Shown here: piece after piece, positions 1-11,019 of the stretch
How positions within the stretch are numbered: the stretch's first letter is position 1
How the letters are laid out: every line of letters begins with the position of its first letter
Assembly (NCBI GenBank): GCA_022432975.1
Contig: CM039509.1
Coordinates: 45,946,611-46,010,610 of the forward strand
From: Begonia masoniana
Lineage: Eukaryota; Streptophyta; Magnoliopsida; Cucurbitales; Begoniaceae
Direction: 5' to 3'
DNA length: 64,000 nt
Notes under the pieces: generated by a model
Seen by the model: the letters and a program-made list of their open reading frames with translations, nothing else
Told to the model about the DNA's origin: nothing
The model's database searches: none
Program-made: the position numbers and the translations under genes

Positions 1-37
1 CGTAGTCCAATATCCTGCCCTCATGGCTTTGTTTGGC

Positions 38-117
38 GAGGACTTCCCAGTCGATCACCGAACCTGGTACTACTCTCGCCGAAGCACTTTTAACTTCGGA
101 ATTCTTATGGGATCCGT
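38..117 (-). other. 5S rRNA-derived segment in left Cassandra LTR
   Basis: Read on the minus strand it contains recognisable 5S rRNA blocks, including GGATCC, an AACTCCGAAGTTAA-like block (here with changes), GGCGAGAGTAGTACCAGG and the GGTGA/GGGAAGTCCTC end. It covers roughly the 3' two thirds of 5S, including the internal promoter region. It is part of an LTR, not a functional 5S gene. Confidence 0.8.
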
Positions 118-384
118 TGTCAATTGTGCTCCAAAACGCGTCTTGCTATCTTGGGAGGGTCTCTTTACATATGTTTCATTTCTACATACTTCCCCAAGCG
201 ATGTGCGATTGTGACGACCCCCTTTTTACGACCCGTCACCTTCCGGTTTGCCCGCGCAGACGTACCGCCATCCGGGTTCCGGTTCGTGCAGCCATCGTAC
301 ACATACTTACACATATGGGTCATTACAATCACCCCCCCTCGGGGGCCCAACGTCCTTGTTGGCCACATTTCTGGTTGGGTACAG

Positions 385-396
385 GCTCTGATACCA
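385..396 (-). promoter_or_regulatory. Primer-binding site (tRNA-iMet) of Cassandra
   Basis: Minus strand reads TGGTATCAGAGC, the exact 12-base complement of the initiator tRNA-Met 3' end used by most plant LTR elements. It is separated by two bases from the LTR edge at 399. Confidence 0.85.
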
Positions 397-485
397 TTTG
401 TAACGACCCTTTTTTCCAGCAAGATATTGTCCGCTCTGGGGATTGGGCCGTAGTCCAATATCCTCCCCTCACGGCTTTGTTTGGC

Positions 486-565
486 GAGGACTTCCTAATC
501 GGTCACCCAACTTGGTACTACTCTCGCCGAAACACTTTTAACTTCGGAGTTTTTATGGGATCCTT
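486..565 (-). other. 5S rRNA-derived segment in right Cassandra LTR
   Basis: Second copy of the 5S-like block; minus strand keeps AACTCCGAAGTTAA, GGCGAGAGTAGTACCAAG and GGTGACC in 5S order. Differences from the left copy are scattered point changes. Confidence 0.8.
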
Positions 566-681
566 TGTCAATTGTGCTCCAAAACGCGTCTTGCTATCTT
601 GAGAGGGTCTCTTTACATATATTTCATTTCCACATACTTCCCCAAGCGATGTGGGATTGTGACGACCCCCTTTTTATGACC

Positions 682-850
682 CTAGCTCAAGTGGTACTCC
701 TCATTTGTAGCCTTGGGTACTAATCCCTGAGGTCCTGGGTTTGAATGGGGAGGAAGGCAAAAACTCCCTACAGGGAGGGAGAAGTTCGTGAGTGGGACCA
801 CCCATGCTCCGCGGATCCCAGAGGGTTGGGCCGGAGGGTCTTACACGTGT
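682..850 (+). mobile_element. tRNA-like (SINE-like) segment
   Basis: TAGCTCAAGTGG at 682-693 resembles a Pol III A box, and GGTCCTGGGTTTGAATGG near 732-749 resembles a B box at plausible spacing. The segment sits between Cassandra and an LTR and matches neither. No poly-A tail or target duplication was found, so this may be a truncated tRNA-derived SINE or a tRNA relic. Confidence 0.45.
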
Positions 851-1674
851 ACTCCTGTTATGTCTTGTTGTGGCATGTACTCCTGTTGCGCCAGCTCCTC
901 TACCCACTTATACCTTCCTGTCTAGTGAAACGTAATGTAATGTAACGTAATGTTCATGTATTTGAAAATGTTCATGCATAGCATATGCATCACTGCATTT
1001 CATGTTCTTACTGAGCTCTAGGCTCATAGTTGAACTCCCTGTTTTAGGTATGGATCCTCTAGATGAGGACCTTGTGCCTCAAGCTGAGGAGTTGATGTAG
1101 TTGGCGGTTCGAGCTCATGGGGATTGGTCGCTGCAGTCAGACAAATGTTATTCCTGTGAGGATGTATTTTCTATAGTTATGTCAAGTTCTGTACAACTTC
1201 TGAGATTTTAAAACGATGTATGAACTTTCTTTTGATGTTTTAAAACCTCTGTTTGACAGTTGTATGTATGTTTTGAAATATTCTAGAACTGCTTGGAGTC
1301 TTTTCCTTTGCGTTGTTCATAGATCGTTTCAGATTTTAAAGCTATCATGTAGTTAGATTTTCTTGAACTTCTGTCATGTTTTCAAGCATGTTTTAAACTC
1401 ACCTTTTGAATCAGGTTTTGAAGTTTGATGCTTTCTGTGTCAAAAGAAGTAAGTCGTCAAACAGAGAGGTAGCCGATCGATCACTTGGGGTAACCGATCG
1501 ATCAGCGGAGTATATGTTTATGTCTTTCAAGTCTTCAAGTTTTCCAAAAGAAAATAGTCTTCCACGCCTTCTGTGAAAATAGTCGTCCACGCCTTCTGTA
1601 AGACAGTCGTCCACGCCTTCTTTGAAAATAGTCGTCCACGCCTTCTTCAAAAACAGTCGTCCATTTTGCCTTTG

Positions 1675-2080
1675 ATTTCAAACGTCCACGGACTTCTGTT
1701 GTCTACTATTTTTTTCTTTTATTTCAAACGTCCACGGACTTCTGTTGTCTACTATTTTTGTCTTTTATTTCAAACGTCCATGGACTTCTGTTGTCTACTG
1801 TTTCTATCTTTTATTTCAAACGTCCACGGACTTCTGTTGTCTACTGTTTCTGTCTTTTATTTCAAACGTCCACGGATTTCTGTTGTCTACTGTTTCTGTC
1901 TTTTATTTCAAACGTCCATGGACTTCAGTTGTCTACTGTTTTTGTCTTTTATTTCAAACGTCCACAGCTTCTGTTTGTCCACAGATCCTGTCTTTGATTT
2001 TAAACATCCACGGCTTCTAATTGTCCACAGATCCTGTCTTTGATTTTAAACGTCCACGATTTCTGTTTGTCCACAGATCC
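1675..2080 (+). repeat. 46-bp tandem array in the LTR
   Basis: Units starting ATTTCAAACGTCCACGG begin at 1675, 1721, 1767, 1813, 1859, 1905 and 1951, an exact 46-bp step; two or three degenerate units follow and the array resumes at 4660-4750. Because 46 is not a multiple of three, apparent open frames through the array occur in all three phases and are repeat artefacts, not genes. A weaker upstream block (1555-1665) repeats a GTCGTCCACGCCTTCT motif. Confidence 0.9.
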
Positions 2081-2604
2081 TGTAACACCCGGCATTTTTG
2101 CCCTTGTAATAATTCCCACGGATTATTTAGCGGGATGAATTTTTATATAAAATCTGATGTATGCTTTAATGAATTGTCGGAGAGTTTAATGGAAAAACCA
2201 GGTTCAAGAATTTATTTAACAAATTAGTCAAGAACCAATGGAAGGGTAAATTGGGAAGGAATTGAGGTTGGTGGGAGAAAGCCAATGGATGATTGACACT
2301 TGGCAACTTGTCGAAAAAGCCATGTTCTTCCTCCTACGTGAAATCTTCATTTCACTTCTCTGCTTCCTCCCTTCCTTCTCTCTATTCTTCTCTTCCAGGC
2401 GACTGAAACAAAGTTCCACACTTTGTTTCTCCTACATTCTTCTATTTTCTTCAGTGAAGGTAATTTCCGTCGGTAGTTAACAAGTTTAACTACACTATTT
2501 ACTGATTTTTGAGAGGTTTAGGGTTAATGACCGTATAATCACGTTTTAGGTTCGCAAACTACTGAAACCGAGACAATCAAGAACATCAACTCTACAGCAA
2601 ACAG

Positions 2605-3117
2605 GTAAGTTCATATCCGTAGGTTGGCCCTTAAGGCCTTACATCTCGGAGGTACTAGGTTTTACATTCTGTTGGCTGGTTTCGGGTAGAAGGGTTAGAG
2701 TTAAGTTCTGTGGTTTCTGTTTAGGTTCCTGTTGTTTTATCTTCTTGTTCTCTGCTGTATTAACTGTAAGCACTGTAAATATCCATGCATACACGATTTT
2801 CTGAAAGTTCATGCAAAACTGTTTTCTGTACACGGTTTTGAAGTTAAGCAAGATAAAATCTGACTGAAATGTACCGGTTAAGTGTGGGACGGGGACTGGC
2901 CCCCAGATCTATTTCTGTTCTGTTCTGTATCTCTGTTGTGCCTGTCGTGCACTTGCCAGTTCCTCTACAAGCCCCACTTATACCCCTCTGCCACTGAAAC
3001 GTAACGAAATACTCTGTCACTATATTCTGAAAAACCGCATGCATAACATTCTGCATCACTGCATTTATAATATGTCCTTACTGAGTTTTAGACTCATAGG
3101 TGAACTCCCTGGTGTAG
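2605..3117 (+). other. Intron-like module of the LTR (donor, hairpin, branch-like box, acceptor)
   Basis: ACAG/GTAAGT at 2601-2610 is a near-perfect plant 5' splice site. GGCCCTTAAGGCC at 2626-2638 forms a hairpin just downstream. Toward the other end, TTACTGAG and a CTCAT box precede GGTGTAG/GTACTG, an acceptor-like site ending at 3117. The same order recurs in every long LTR here at similar spacing. Splicing itself is inferred. Confidence 0.5.
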
Positions 3118-4004
3118 GTACTGAACCCGAAAATGAGGACTTCGTGCCTTAGTCTGATGAATAGGTAGCTGGTGGACTGAGCTCATAGGGGTGTGGTTGC
3201 TGCAACCAGACAAATTCTGTCACAAGGTTTAAGTATTTAAAAGTCAAGCCTATGTCTGTAAACCCTACTGGGACTCTGGTGTTTAGATTTAAAATTCTGC
3301 TAGGATTCTGTGTTTTTGTTTTAAAAATTCTGTAGGAAATTCTGTTGAATATTCTGTAAATATATGTTAGGTTCTGTACTGATCCTCAGATTTTAAAACA
3401 ATGCACAGATTTTGGATGTCTAAGTTTCAAAAACTACTGTATTTGACAGTTTAATTCATGTTCTGAATGTTCTGAAAATTGTTGGGGACATTTTCTGTTA
3501 GTTTGTGCATGGATGACTCCTGGTTTTAGGACTATCCATGCAGTCTGTTTCTTTGAATCTGTCAATTGTAAAGTATGTCCTACAACCTTGTTTAGAATCA
3601 GGTATTGAAGGTCTACAACTTTCATGCCTTCTGTTTGTGCTGTATTTGACAGTTGGATTAAATTCTGAAGTATTCTGAAATGGTTTGGAATATTTTCTGT
3701 AAGTTTCTGTTATACCTTTTGTTGTGCTCGAGAACCATGTTTCGAAGTGGTTTGAGAAATCTGAAATTTTTATTGGCTTCTGTTTTATGCCCTCTGTTCG
3801 TATGTCTTCCTGTTCAAAATTGTCAAGTCCTGCCTTAAAAACTGCATCTTCCGATCACGTTCACTGCTGTTTTAAGTATACATCCATTGATAGTCACTGT
3901 TCACATTTTATTTTATCTCATCCACCGGTGAACAGTAGATTTCATCTCAGTTTTAGTTACTTCTGCCGGTTTCATCTGTCCCTCAGTTTAACTTCATCTT
4001 CCGA

Positions 4005-4282
4005 TGACGTCATCACATCTTCCGATGACGTCATCACACCTGCCGATTTCATCTGCTGCCTACATCTTCCGATGACGTCATCCACATCATCCGGCCACGT
4101 CATCGGCCTAAATCTTCTGGTATTATTTCTGCTTACATCCACCGATTTGGCTCGATGCCTGCATCTTCCGTCTGACGTCATCTCCTCTTCCGATGACGTC
4201 ACCCATAGTTTACATTCTCTGAATTCTTCTGTCTGCTGCCTGTATCTTCCACCTGACGTCACCCATCTTCCAGCTGACGTCA
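4005..4282 (+). promoter_or_regulatory. Cluster of seven TGACGTCA palindromes
   Basis: Perfect TGACGTCA octamers occur at 4005, 4026, 4073, 4173, 4194, 4254 and 4275, mostly within CATCTTCCGATGACGTCATC-like units. TGACGTCA is a binding site of plant bZIP factors (TGA/C-box type). Whether they are bound is inference. Confidence 0.7.
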
Positions 4283-4400
4283 CCACCTCTTCCGCCCAAT
4301 TTTACTCAGTCTCTTCTACTGTTGAACACCGTTCGTCTTTTGTCTTATTATATTCACCGATTGCACTGTTTCATTTCTCCTTGCTTCCAATCTTTCTGCT

Positions 4401-5826
4401 CACCTTCTTTCATTCATTCTGTAGCCTAGTTTTAACTGTTTCTTTTTCTCTGTTTTGATTTCAAATTCCGAGAATGTTTTCATTCTCTGTTAAGCTTCAA
4501 TGTTTTACTCTTAAAAGTTCAGTCTTTTTTTTGTTTGTTTCCTAAAGTTCTGTTCCCTGTTCAAAAAAAAAATGTAGTCCCTATTTTCTGTTAACTGACC
4601 TGGAGTGACGGCTTGGCTCTCGGGTCCTGCTGATCGGGATCCGGATTCGAGTCGTCACAGATCCTGTCTTTGATTTTAAACGTCCACGGCTTCTGTTCGT
4701 CCACAGATTCTGTCTTTGCCTTCAAACGTCCACGGCTTCTGCTGTCCACAGTAAGTCTTACACTGCACGACTTCCAGTTTCTGTTTCCCATTTTATTAAG
4801 TTTTCCACTGCATGTCTGTCGTCCATTCTGCCTTCTAGTTTCAGTCGTTCATTTCTGTTTCATGATTTTCTGTTTTCACGTCATCAAATTTAAGAGTTTT
4901 AAAAATTCGAAGGTTTTACGTCCAAATGTCAGAATCCTGTTTAAGTCGAAGTCAAGTCCGTGTGAAAATCCCGGGAATTGTTTTCGTTCCTCCCTGCCTT
5001 TTGTCTTCCTGTTTTCTTCTGCCAATTATTCCTGTAACCTAAATTTTAACTTATCTTCCAGTCTTTAGCTCCAGAGAAGGTTTTCTCTGTGTAATGTTTA
5101 AAAGTTGAAAAAAAAAATATGTGTCACGTTTTAAATGTCCGGAGTGAGGCTCGCTGGCCCCGATTGAGTCAGGGGTCGTCACAATATATATATATATAAT
5201 TCGTTGCTGAAAATCTCCTTTGGACGATATGATGCATTTTAAGTAGATCATGGCTATGGTTTTGTTGACCAAATATGCAAAGCTAAATATTTTGACAAGT
5301 CGCCCCTAAAAACACCTTTATTCGATGTTATGATGCATATTTGGTCAACCATGGTAATGGTCTAGCTAACAAAATATGGAATAGAACATTGAGCATCCTT
5401 TTTGGTCATATTTGAGGTTGGTTCTGCCTCATGTTGGTCGACCAACCCCAGTGTCTATTTGATGGCTCATGGGTTCGATGACTAACTCATGTAGTCGAGG
5501 AGGTCGATTGTGTGATGATAGCTTGTCGACCACATGACATCATCGATCAAGCACGTGTTAGCGTAAGGTCGAGTACAATTGGTTGTCCAGTTCCAATACC
5601 ATCTATTTATTGTTGACCACGACCTCATTGTTTCAGTCGATATCTTAACGTCAGTTGATTATGCTTTTGTCTAGTATCAGTCCCCCGCTATTTCGGGACT
5701 GCCTTCCCGAATTTGTTATGCAGCACCCCGAAGCCTTGTATTTCAGTTTCAGGGGCTAGCGTCCCACGATGGGTTCTTTTGATCATTTTTTAATAGTCAA
5801 AGGTTTGACTGCGAGAAATTTTGTTT
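4401..5826 (+). repeat. Tandem duplication, copy 1 (about 1.43 kb)
   Basis: 4401-5826 is followed directly by a near-identical copy (5827 to about 7252). The unit contains the last 259 bp of the solo LTR, the end of the host LTR, a short TA run (about 5184-5198) and about 630 bp of unassigned sequence with repeated GTCGAC and TGTCGACC words. It therefore formed after the solo LTR had inserted. Confidence 0.9.
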
Positions 5827-7252
5827 CACCTTCTTTCATTCATTCTGTAGCCTAGTTTTAACTGTTTCTTTTTCTCTGTTTTGATTTCAAATTCCGAGAA
5901 TGTTTTCATTCTCTGTTAAGCTTCAATGTTTACTCTTAAAAGTTCAGTCTTTTTTTGTTGTTTCCTAAAGTTCTGTTCCCTGTTCAAAAAAAAAAATGTA
6001 GTCCCTATTTTCTGTTAACTGACCTGGAGTGACGGCTTGGCTCTCGGGTCCTGCTGATCGGGATCCGGATTCGAGTCGTCACAGATCCTGTCTTTGATTT
6101 TAAACGTCCACGGCTTCTGTTCGTCCACAGATTCTGTCTTTGCCTTCAAACGTCCACGGCTTCTGCTGTCCACAGTAAGTCTTACACTGCACGACTTCCA
6201 GTTTCCGTTTCCCATTTTATTAAGTTTTCCACTGCATGTCTGTCGTCCATTCTGCCTTCTAGTTTCAGTCGTTCATTTCTGTTTCATGATTTTCTGTTTT
6301 CACGTCATCAAATTTAAGAGTTTTAAAAATTCGAAGGTTTTACGTCAAAATGTCAGAATCCTGTTTAAGTCGAAGTCAAGTCCGTGTTGAAAATCCCGGG
6401 AATTGTTTTCGTTCCTCCCTGCCTTTTGTCTTCCTGTTTTCTTCTGCCAATTATTCCTGTAACCTAAATTTTAACTTATCTTCCAGTCTTTAGCTCCAGA
6501 GAAGGTTTTCTCTGTGTAATGTTTAAAAGTTGAAAAAAAAATATGTGTCACGTTTTAAATGTCCGGAGTGAGGCTCGCTGGCCCCGATTGAGTCAGGGGT
6601 CGTCACAATATATATATATATAATTCGTTGCTGAAAATCTCCTTTGGACGATATGATGCATTTTAAGTAGATCATGGCTATGGTTTTGTTGACCAAATAT
6701 GCAAAGCTAAATATTTTGACAAGTCGCCCCTAAAAACACCTTTATTCGATGTTATGATGCATATTTGGTCAACCATGGCAATGGTCTAGCTAACAAAATA
6801 TGGAATAGAACATTGAGCATCCTTTTTGGTCATATTTGAGGTTGGCTCTGCCTCACGTTGGTCGACCAACCCTAGTGTCTATTTGATGGCTCATGGGTTC
6901 GATGACTAACTCATGTAGTCGAGGAGGTCGATCGTATGATGATAGCTTGTCGACCACATGACATCATCGATCAAGCACGTGTTAGCGTAAGGTCGAGTAC
7001 AATTGGTTGTCCAGTCAATACCATCTAATTTTTGGTTGACCACGACCTCATTGTTCAAGTCGATATCTTAGACTGTCAGTTGATTGTGCTTGTTGTCTAG
7101 TATGCAGTCCCCCGCGATTTTAGGACTGCCTTCCGAATTTTTATGCGGCCCCCCAAATTCTGTGTAATTTCAGTTTCAGGGGGCTATCGGCCCCCGCTGG
7201 GGTCTTTTTTGAGCATTTTTAATAGTTCGAAGTTTTGACTGCGAGAACTTTT
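5827..7252 (+). repeat. Tandem duplication, copy 2
   Basis: Direct second copy of 4401-5826, differing by scattered substitutions and short indels; both copies end near GACTGCGAGAA. The last about 250 bases are the most diverged. No gene is seen inside. Confidence 0.9.
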
Positions 7253-7255
7253 GGT

Positions 7256-8990
7256 TTAAAGGTTTTTTTGATAAATACTCATCTTTCAAGGGGTATTTTA
7301 GAGTTTACCCTACAAATTAAAAGGTCATGAATGTCTCAAACAAACATTAGAATTGTTCGTTTGAGAAATAATGTAGAAAGTTGAGTATTTCAACATCTTT
7401 CTAAACAATTGTTTTTTTTGTTTGTTATTGAAAAAAGATCAATTTTGATGGCATTTGGTGTCGCCATCGCTCACGTTTTATGTTTTATATTCTTATAATT
7501 GGTCAGTGATTAGAGTCATCAACCTTTCAAATCAACTAGTAATGCTCCTGGATACAGCAAATGGACACGAGGACCATTGATCAATCTTTTTATTTTTCCA
7601 TTTTTGAATTGTATTGGTAAATTTCTCAATTATTGAGGTGCATTTATTGTAATTATGCACCAACAATTACAATAATTTGATTTAATTATTTTTTCCAAGT
7701 GTAAAAAGATTAGTCCCATAAATTACATTGATGGGTTTAAAAGGTGTTTATGCTAGATATAATTTCATTGTATTGATTGATTTTATCTATTACCCACTGT
7801 AGCTGACGCCAATAATTATATTATCAGGCTTATAATATATACACACACATACGATACAAAATTTATTTATTTTATAATGAGAAAAATAGTAATTACACAA
7901 CTAATTATCATCTAACACCACTTATTTAATTTTAATATCCGAAGATTGCGACAATTGATTTAGGAGGACATGAAATGATTTTAGGATAAAACATACGAAT
8001 TTACAAGTCATCAATAAACATGATCCGTTTATAAATAAATACATATTGCTATCTCCATTTCATAGAATATACTCTTAAACAAATATAAATTTATTTTATT
8101 TACTTCATAATTAAATTAGATTACTCAACCCATAAAACCAACGTGGGACAAGATTAATCCAAATTAAGAGGACATAAAAGTCTCAAACAAACATTAAAAT
8201 TGTTTGTTTTGGAAATGACCAAGAAATTTGATGACTAACTACTTGAAAAAATTTCAAATTTGATGGCGTTTGGTGTCTCCATGGCTCATGTTGTGTTCTG
8301 TATTCTTAAATGACGACCATTACTAATCAATTCTTGTTTTTTTTCTTTTTTGAATTCTTTGGTTAATTTATTAAATTATTAAGGTGTATTTGCTGACTTA
8401 TACCACCAATAATTATAATCATTTTGATTTTGTTTCTTGGCAAAGAAAGGGCAAAAACAGCTTAGTTTTAATATTAATGTTGGAAAGTGTCTAAGTTATA
8501 TATAATTTTAATTTCATTATTTGGATGGGTTTATTTCTATTTCGCACCGTAGGCAAAACCACCCATAGATTATGTTATTTGGCTTATAATATAAAAGCTA
8601 CTATATGTCGAGACTATTGACATCTATATACAAACAACATTATAATTTATCTAATTTTGTGATTGACAAAATAATAATTACAGCTCTTATTGTCATGTAA
8701 CGAGAATAAACTCGAGTTTATATGAAGGCCTGATGAAAGAATATTAAATGTCCGAAGATTGTTTCACAAAATTGCTTCGATTGATTTAGGCTGACATAAA
8801 AATGATTTTAGGCTATAAAATAAGAATGTACATTTGCTAAGGTTTAAAAATTCTAACAGATTATCCTATTCCAAGTCTCATTCAAGAAGATGTAGCCAAA
8901 TGAAATTCTTACATCTATTTGAATATTTGAAATTGGGCTTAATCACTAATTAAACCACTTCTTTAATTAAAACATCTTCTTCTTCACCCC
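7256..8990 (+). repeat. Duplicated upstream region of the germin-like gene
   Basis: AT-rich non-coding DNA present twice in diverged form. The stretch near 7310-7500 (GTCTCAAACAAACATTA, then TTTGATGGCATTTGGTGTC) recurs near 8170-8330, and the block around CCGAAGATTG at 7940 recurs near 8750 with the same following ATTGATTTAGG and GATTTTAGG words. This suggests an old tandem duplication of a germin-like promoter, the upstream gene copy having been lost. No coding sequence seen. Confidence 0.6.
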
Positions 8991-8997
8991 TATAAAT
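8991..8997 (+). promoter_or_regulatory. TATA box of the germin-like gene
   Basis: TATAAAT follows a C-rich CTTCACCCC and lies 56 bases before the start codon, a typical distance for a short plant 5' leader. Confidence 0.75.
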
Positions 8998-9046
8998 AGA
9001 TATCAATTTCCAACAACCTTCCTCATTCCAAACCAAAAACTTATCA

Positions 9047-9808
9047 ATGGCAAATCTTGTTCATTCTTTTCTATATGTGTTCTTGCTTTTTGCTTTGGCA
9101 GCCTTTGCTTCCGCTTATGATCCTGGCATTTTGCAAGACTTCTGTGTTGCAGATAATACATCCAATGGTAAGTATTTCTTTCTTCATACTTTTATTTATA
9201 GTCAATTTTTTGTTCCATCTAACGGATAAAGTTCATTGAATATGATAGTATTTATGAATGGAAAAGCATGCAAGGATCCATCAAAAGTCACAATAGATGA
9301 TTTTATATATCAAGGGATAGATAAACCTGGAAACACAACAACTTATTTGGGTACAAAGGTTAATCTCGTGAATGTCGACATTTTACCTGGTCTGAATACT
9401 CTTGGTATCTCCATGGGACGTGTCGACTTTGGCCCTTATGGTCTTAATCCACCTCACACTCATAATCGTGCTTCAGAACTTTTTGTCGTCCTAGAAGGTA
9501 CTCTATACGCCGGTTTCATCACCAACAATCCTGAGCACAAGCTCTATGCCAAAATATTGAAGAAAGGAGATATGATTTGTTTCCCATTCGGCCTCATCCA
9601 CTTCCAGTTGAACATCGGAAGCACCAACGCCCTCGGCTTTGCAATGCTCACTAGCCAAAATCCTGGCGTTCAGCATATTGGCCAAGCCTTGTTTGGATCT
9701 CACCCATCTCTCGAGTACAAAGATGTTCTTACTAGTGCCTTCCAAATAAACAAGACAACTGTTGAAGAAATTATGGCTAAGTTCGAAGTGATTGATGCAA
9801 CCATATGA
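9047..9808 (+). CDS. GLP: Germin-like protein, two exons (9047-9167, 9249-9808), 226 aa
   Basis: Secreted cupin-family apoplastic protein; relatives act as oxalate oxidase, superoxide dismutase or structural defence proteins, and the activity here cannot be told. Exon 1 encodes a hydrophobic signal peptide (about residues 1-23) and CVAD; the intron (9168-9248, 81 bp, GTAAGT...AG) splits a Val codon, giving the family's VFMNGKACKDP block. Cys33 and Cys48 are the conserved disulphide pair. Germin box 1 (GLNPPHTHNRASELFVVLEG) and box 2 (GDMICFPFGLIHFQLN) supply the four manganese ligands His110, His112, Glu117 and His158. N-glycosylation sites are Asn37 and Asn69. Length is normal for the family. 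A TATA box is 56 bases upstream and AATAAT-type poly-A signals follow near 9830-9890. It appears intact. The subfamily is not assigned. Confidence 0.95.
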
Positions 9809-11019
9809 GTTATCCATTATAATTGTGTGATTTGAATAATATGTTGTGTATTTTTTTTATTGTTTATTTTACAAATTGATGAATAATATAAATTAAAGTG
9901 CTTTCTTTCTTCTCCTTCTTTTTTTTTTAGATATTAGTACATGATTTGGAGTTATTGTTTAGAAAAAAAAAATAACTATCTATAATGTTGTTTTCATTTA
10001 ATTTTAATAATTTAACTGACAATAGACTAAATAATTAAATCACCATAACAACAAATATTATTTATTTAACTCCGTTGAAAAATCAAGGATCGCCAATTTT
10101 ACCATAACAAATTCATAATTAATTATCTAAATACTCCTACTACTTGAATTACAATGACTAATAATTCAGTATTTTTTAAGCTTAGTTAATTACATAAATC
10201 ACACAAATATTTTCACATTTCATAGTGTCTATTCATCATAATACCTTTAATTTATAAATTTGTCTCTTGTTATCATAATTTGTGATCATAATTAAACAAA
10301 TAGCTGATCAATAAATAGATAGATAACTCAAAAGCAATGAATAGAAGAATGAATACTCAGAGAATAGAAAAGAACAAAGACGATAAATAAATTACTATTT
10401 CATAATTGGGTTCGAGTCTACCCTAAAGTAAGATTACAACACTATGGAATGACGTTGAACATTATAATATATGGTAGTACATGAAAAATGAAATATAGAA
10501 TAATGATACTATTATTTTAATAGGAAGAAATAGAAACAATAACTTCGCAATAACATGGAAGAAATGTAAATTATTTAAATATTACAAGAAAAACAAAACT
10601 AAAATTCTACTTTGGAAAACTATTTAATATAATTTTAATGCTTTTGTTACAAACGATGGGAATTGGGACTACTGTAAAAAAAAAAAATTACGAAAGTACG
10701 ATCTGGCCCTTGAAGAAAGCCAGACAATCCTACACGAAGTAGTAAGTGATCCAGGATGTAAGACTTTCATAATCTGGTTTAAATCTCATACCCCCACACA
10801 GATGGAAAAAATGTCACATGGATGATCATCAAATAAAAACGACAACAAAGGTTATTAATTGTGCACAAAATAAAGTATGATAAAATATAATTATAATACT
10901 ACATCCATTTAATTTGAATAACATACTCATGGTCACCAAATAAAATAAAATAAACCACTCCATAAAAAAATGCTCATGGCAACTAGATATGAACCTGAAC
11001 TCTTCTCACTAAGACCTAG
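9809..11019. other. AT-rich intergenic DNA
   Basis: 3' flank of the germin-like gene, very AT-rich with short homopolymers and no convincing coding frame, RNA gene or transposon terminus. A short moderately GC patch at about 10695-10800 has no recognised identity. Confidence 0.6.

Larger units (their letters stand above)
1..681 (-). mobile_element. Cassandra-type TRIM retrotransposon, left LTR cut by window edge
   Basis: Two direct copies about 448 bp apart (1 to ~233 and 399 to ~681) flank about 165 bp of internal sequence. The right copy begins TGTAACGACCC and has the 12-bp tRNA-iMet primer-binding complement beside it, which sets the orientation as minus. Each copy contains a stretch resembling the reverse complement of plant 5S rRNA. 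A short LTR with a 5S-derived segment, a tiny non-coding interior and an initiator-Met primer site are the defining traits of Cassandra. The interior has no coding potential, so it would need proteins from another element. The exact right LTR edge is uncertain: both copies share sequence up to about 681. Confidence 0.8.
2081..4659 (+). mobile_element. Solo LTR (Ty3 type), 2579 bp, with target duplication GATCC
   Basis: It begins TGTAACACCC and ends GTCGTCACA. Perfect 5-bp direct repeats GATCC flank it (2076-2080 and 4660-4664), and both flanks are the same 46-bp array, so it is a clean insertion later reduced to one LTR. A TATATAAA box lies near 2144, close to the LTR start. It contains the intron-like module (2605-3117) and a TGACGTCA cluster (4005-4282). 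Poly-pyrimidine sequence at 2330-2400 may mark the leader. The long frame from 3724 to 4458 lies in low-complexity LTR sequence and is not a gene. Confidence 0.92.
850..5183 (+). mobile_element. Ty3-type LTR, interrupted by the solo LTR at 2081-4659
   Basis: Left part (about 850-2080) and right part (4660-5183) belong to one LTR split by a later insertion: the 46-bp repeat array breaks at 2080 and resumes at 4660. The right part ends GGGGTCGTCACA at 5183, the usual LTR terminus here. The left part keeps the conserved acceptor region (ends at 1047). The U3 end is missing; the left side runs into the SINE-like and Cassandra sequence. No coding sequence is present. A second, diverged copy lies in reverse at 11106-11233 plus 13531-15898. 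Confidence 0.7.

Noticed and set aside
38..565. Functional 5S rRNA genes
   Set aside because: Only partial, mutated 5S segments repeated inside LTRs with a primer-binding site; fits Cassandra.
1573..2043. 156-residue repetitive protein
   Set aside because: Translation of the 46-bp array, open in all phases with the same words; no conserved domain and it lies in an LTR.
3724..4458. 244-residue Ser-rich frame
   Set aside because: Pyrimidine-rich LTR sequence; low complexity produces the frame, and the sister LTRs do not keep it open.
5184..5826. Separate transposon with TA target at the TATATA run
   Set aside because: No terminal inverted repeats found; the TA run is part of the duplicated unit and the identity stays unknown.
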